From Firmicutes bacterium UBA3553 (GTDB lineage: Bacteria; Bacillota; Clostridia; Tissierellales; Sedimentibacteraceae), in contig DFOA01000035.1 in the NCBI GenBank assembly GCA_002381185.1, positions 18,231 through 80,086 of the forward strand: a stretch of 61,856 bases of DNA, given 5' to 3'. The notes beneath the pieces were generated by a model. The model did not search any database and was not told where the DNA came from. It saw nothing but the letters and a program-made list of their open reading frames with translations. This document shows positions 61,104 through 61,856 of the stretch, one piece after another; the first letter of the stretch is position 1; the number at the start of each line of letters is the position of its first letter. Position numbers and translations under genes: made by a program.

Positions 61104-61640
61104 TTAAAAATTTGGTGGAGTGCATACCCATATAACACGTGCAGGGTTTTTACTCGTATTTTCTATAAAGTGAGTTTTATTGGTTTTAATATAAAATGAT
61201 TCACCCTTTTTAACCTTGTAAGACTGACTGCCGTAGTAAAGCATTATCGTTCCCGACAAGACATAGCCAAATTCTTCTCCCTCATGAGGTTCATCTGCCT
61301 TTGTCCTTGAATGGGCTCCGAGTTCAACCAGTATGGGCTCCATTTTATTTTTTTGTGCATTGGGAACTATCCAGTTAATCTTGTAATCGTCATCAGATTC
61401 CTTGACAAATACATCTTCTTCTTTGAAAACTATTTTTTGGTCAATTGCTTCATTGAAAAAACTCCCTAAATCTGTACCCAGGCATTCAAGTATGTCTGTG
61501 AGAGTTGCTATTGAAGGCGATGTTAAATCTCTTTCAAGCTGTGATATGTATCCCTTTGTCAGTTCACATCTGTCAGCCAGCTCCTGCTGAGTCAGAGAAT
61601 TGGCAATTCTTAACCGTTTTAAATTTTCGCCGATATTCAT
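61104..61640 (-). CDS. XRE-family regulator with cupin domain (PuuR-like)
   Basis: 178 residues. Helix-turn-helix at 5-60 (LKRLRIANSLTQQELADRCELTKGYISQLERDLTSPSIATLTDIL). Cupin_2 domain at about 110-178 (GEEFGYVLSGTIMLYYGSQSYKVKKGESFYIKTNKTHFIENTS). First gene of the potABCD operon, 15 bases before potA. It likely senses polyamines or a related ligand and represses its own promoter. Confidence 0.92.
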   Translation of the reverse strand: MNIGENLKRLRIANSLTQQELADRCELTKGYISQLERDLTSPSIATLTDILECLGTDLGSFFNEAIDQKIVFKEEDVFVKESDDDYKINWIVPNAQKNKMEPILVELGAHSRTKADEPHEGEEFGYVLSGTIMLYYGSQSYKVKKGESFYIKTNKTHFIENTSKNPARVIWVCTPPNF

Positions 61641-61667
61641 AAAAACCTCTTTGTTTTGTTTATATTA

Positions 61668-61697
61668 TTAAACTTGAAGTTTAAAGTTATTAAACTT
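61668..61697 (-). promoter_or_regulatory. Operator of the polyamine operon
   Basis: Perfect palindrome TTAAACTT-G-AAGTTTAA at 61668-61684, then a further half-site TAAACTTA at about 61690-61697. Both lie between the transcription start and the regulator gene, a repressor position. Confidence 0.75.
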
Positions 61698-61711
61698 ATA
61701 AATCGATTTTT

Positions 61712-61740
61712 ATTATACACACGTGCAATTGTAATGTCAA
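61712..61740 (-). promoter_or_regulatory. Perfect consensus sigma-A promoter of the polyamine operon
   Basis: Minus strand: -35 TTGACA at 61735-61740, 17-base spacer, -10 TATAAT at 61712-61717; all twelve hexamer bases match consensus. Confidence 0.92.
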
Positions 61741-61796
61741 TATTAAATTATTAAAAAACACGATAAATGTAAGGACTGAAGATGTATTTATATATT

Positions 61797-61856
61797 TGAA
61801 GTTTAAAAATACTAAACTTATTTTGAAAAAATTCGCTAAACTTATTTTGAAAAAAT
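61797..61856 (-). repeat. Further half-sites and a 24-bp tandem repeat at the window edge
   Basis: AAGTTTA-N7-TAAACTT near 61800-61818 repeats the operator arms. From 61812 a 24-base unit beginning CTAAACTTATTTTG occurs once completely and again from 61836 to the window end (21 bases visible), so the array may continue outside. Confidence 0.65.

Noticed and set aside
61812..61856. CRISPR array from the tandem repeat at the window end.
   Set aside because: Units are directly adjacent with no spacers, and the core equals the operator half-site.

Overview
The window looks like chromosomal DNA of an anaerobic, spore-forming, low-GC Gram-positive bacterium of the class Clostridia; Sedimentibacter or a close relative is my guess from gene content, not from a database match. 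Supporting signs are the AT-rich intergenic DNA, strong GGAGG-type ribosome binding sites, an alpha/beta-type SASP gene, a YtxC-type sporulation gene, consensus sigma-A promoters, sigma-54 (-24/-12) promoters, and flavin, molybdenum and Fe-S redox enzymes with no oxidase.

Layout. (1) 1-6.5 kb: a plus-strand accessory zone of single genes, each with its own ribosome binding site. It includes Lnu-type lincosamide nucleotidyltransferase, FosX, a cytidine/blasticidin-type deaminase and an EFR1 ferredoxin, mixed with frameshifted or chimeric remnants and small duplicated fragments. (2) 6.6-8.6 kb: a visibly GC-richer minus-strand pair, an iron-siderophore-type binding lipoprotein and an AraC regulator, sharing an operator-like sequence. 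(3) 8.9-10.6 kb: a duplicated GrpB-family gene, one copy carrying an in-frame deletion, around a 2'-5' RNA ligase-like gene. (4) 10.8-13.5 kb: an ECF sigma / anti-sigma / LiaF-like envelope-stress operon. (5) 13.6-19.4 kb: a GlnK/GlnL-like two-component system followed by a TAXI-type TRAP transporter. (6) 19.6-27.8 kb: two secreted FMN/FAD lipoprotein reductases, one behind a textbook MerR-type promoter, flanking SASP, methyltransferase, hslO and an AraC/GyrI regulator.

(7) 28-41.9 kb: a sigma-54 enhancer-binding regulator, an array of palindromes, a clean -24/-12 promoter, and a roughly 12-kb co-directional operon. The operon encodes two acyl-CoA dehydrogenases, a three-subunit molybdenum hydroxylase, three unexpected small genes (one YopX-like), an OFA-type MFS carrier, an acyl-CoA ligase and a CoA-transferase. 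This reads as a CoA-linked anaerobic catabolic pathway; the substrate cannot be read from sequence. (8) 42-51.9 kb: histidine phosphatase, lone EtfB, Fe-S flavoprotein, then a cluster resembling the Desulfovibrio DVU_1551-1559 families around a Mop-type aldehyde oxidoreductase: NTP transferase/HD protein, Mop, an FAD/Fe-S/CCG-domain oxidoreductase, a methyltransferase and a C-GCAxxG-C-C protein. A second good sigma-54 promoter sits just before mop. This is the best candidate for an undescribed system.

(9) 51.9-57.3 kb: DUF6873-like and YtxC-like genes, a MarR/MFS pair with palindromic operator, a Fic protein and a short gene graveyard (AlaX, DUF4177 and another remnant). (10) 57.4-61.7 kb: a minus-strand polyamine ABC operon headed by its XRE/cupin regulator, with a perfect consensus promoter and palindromic operators. 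No rRNA, tRNA, CRISPR array, intact insertion sequence or integrase was recognised. Functional names rest on motif and family recognition by eye.
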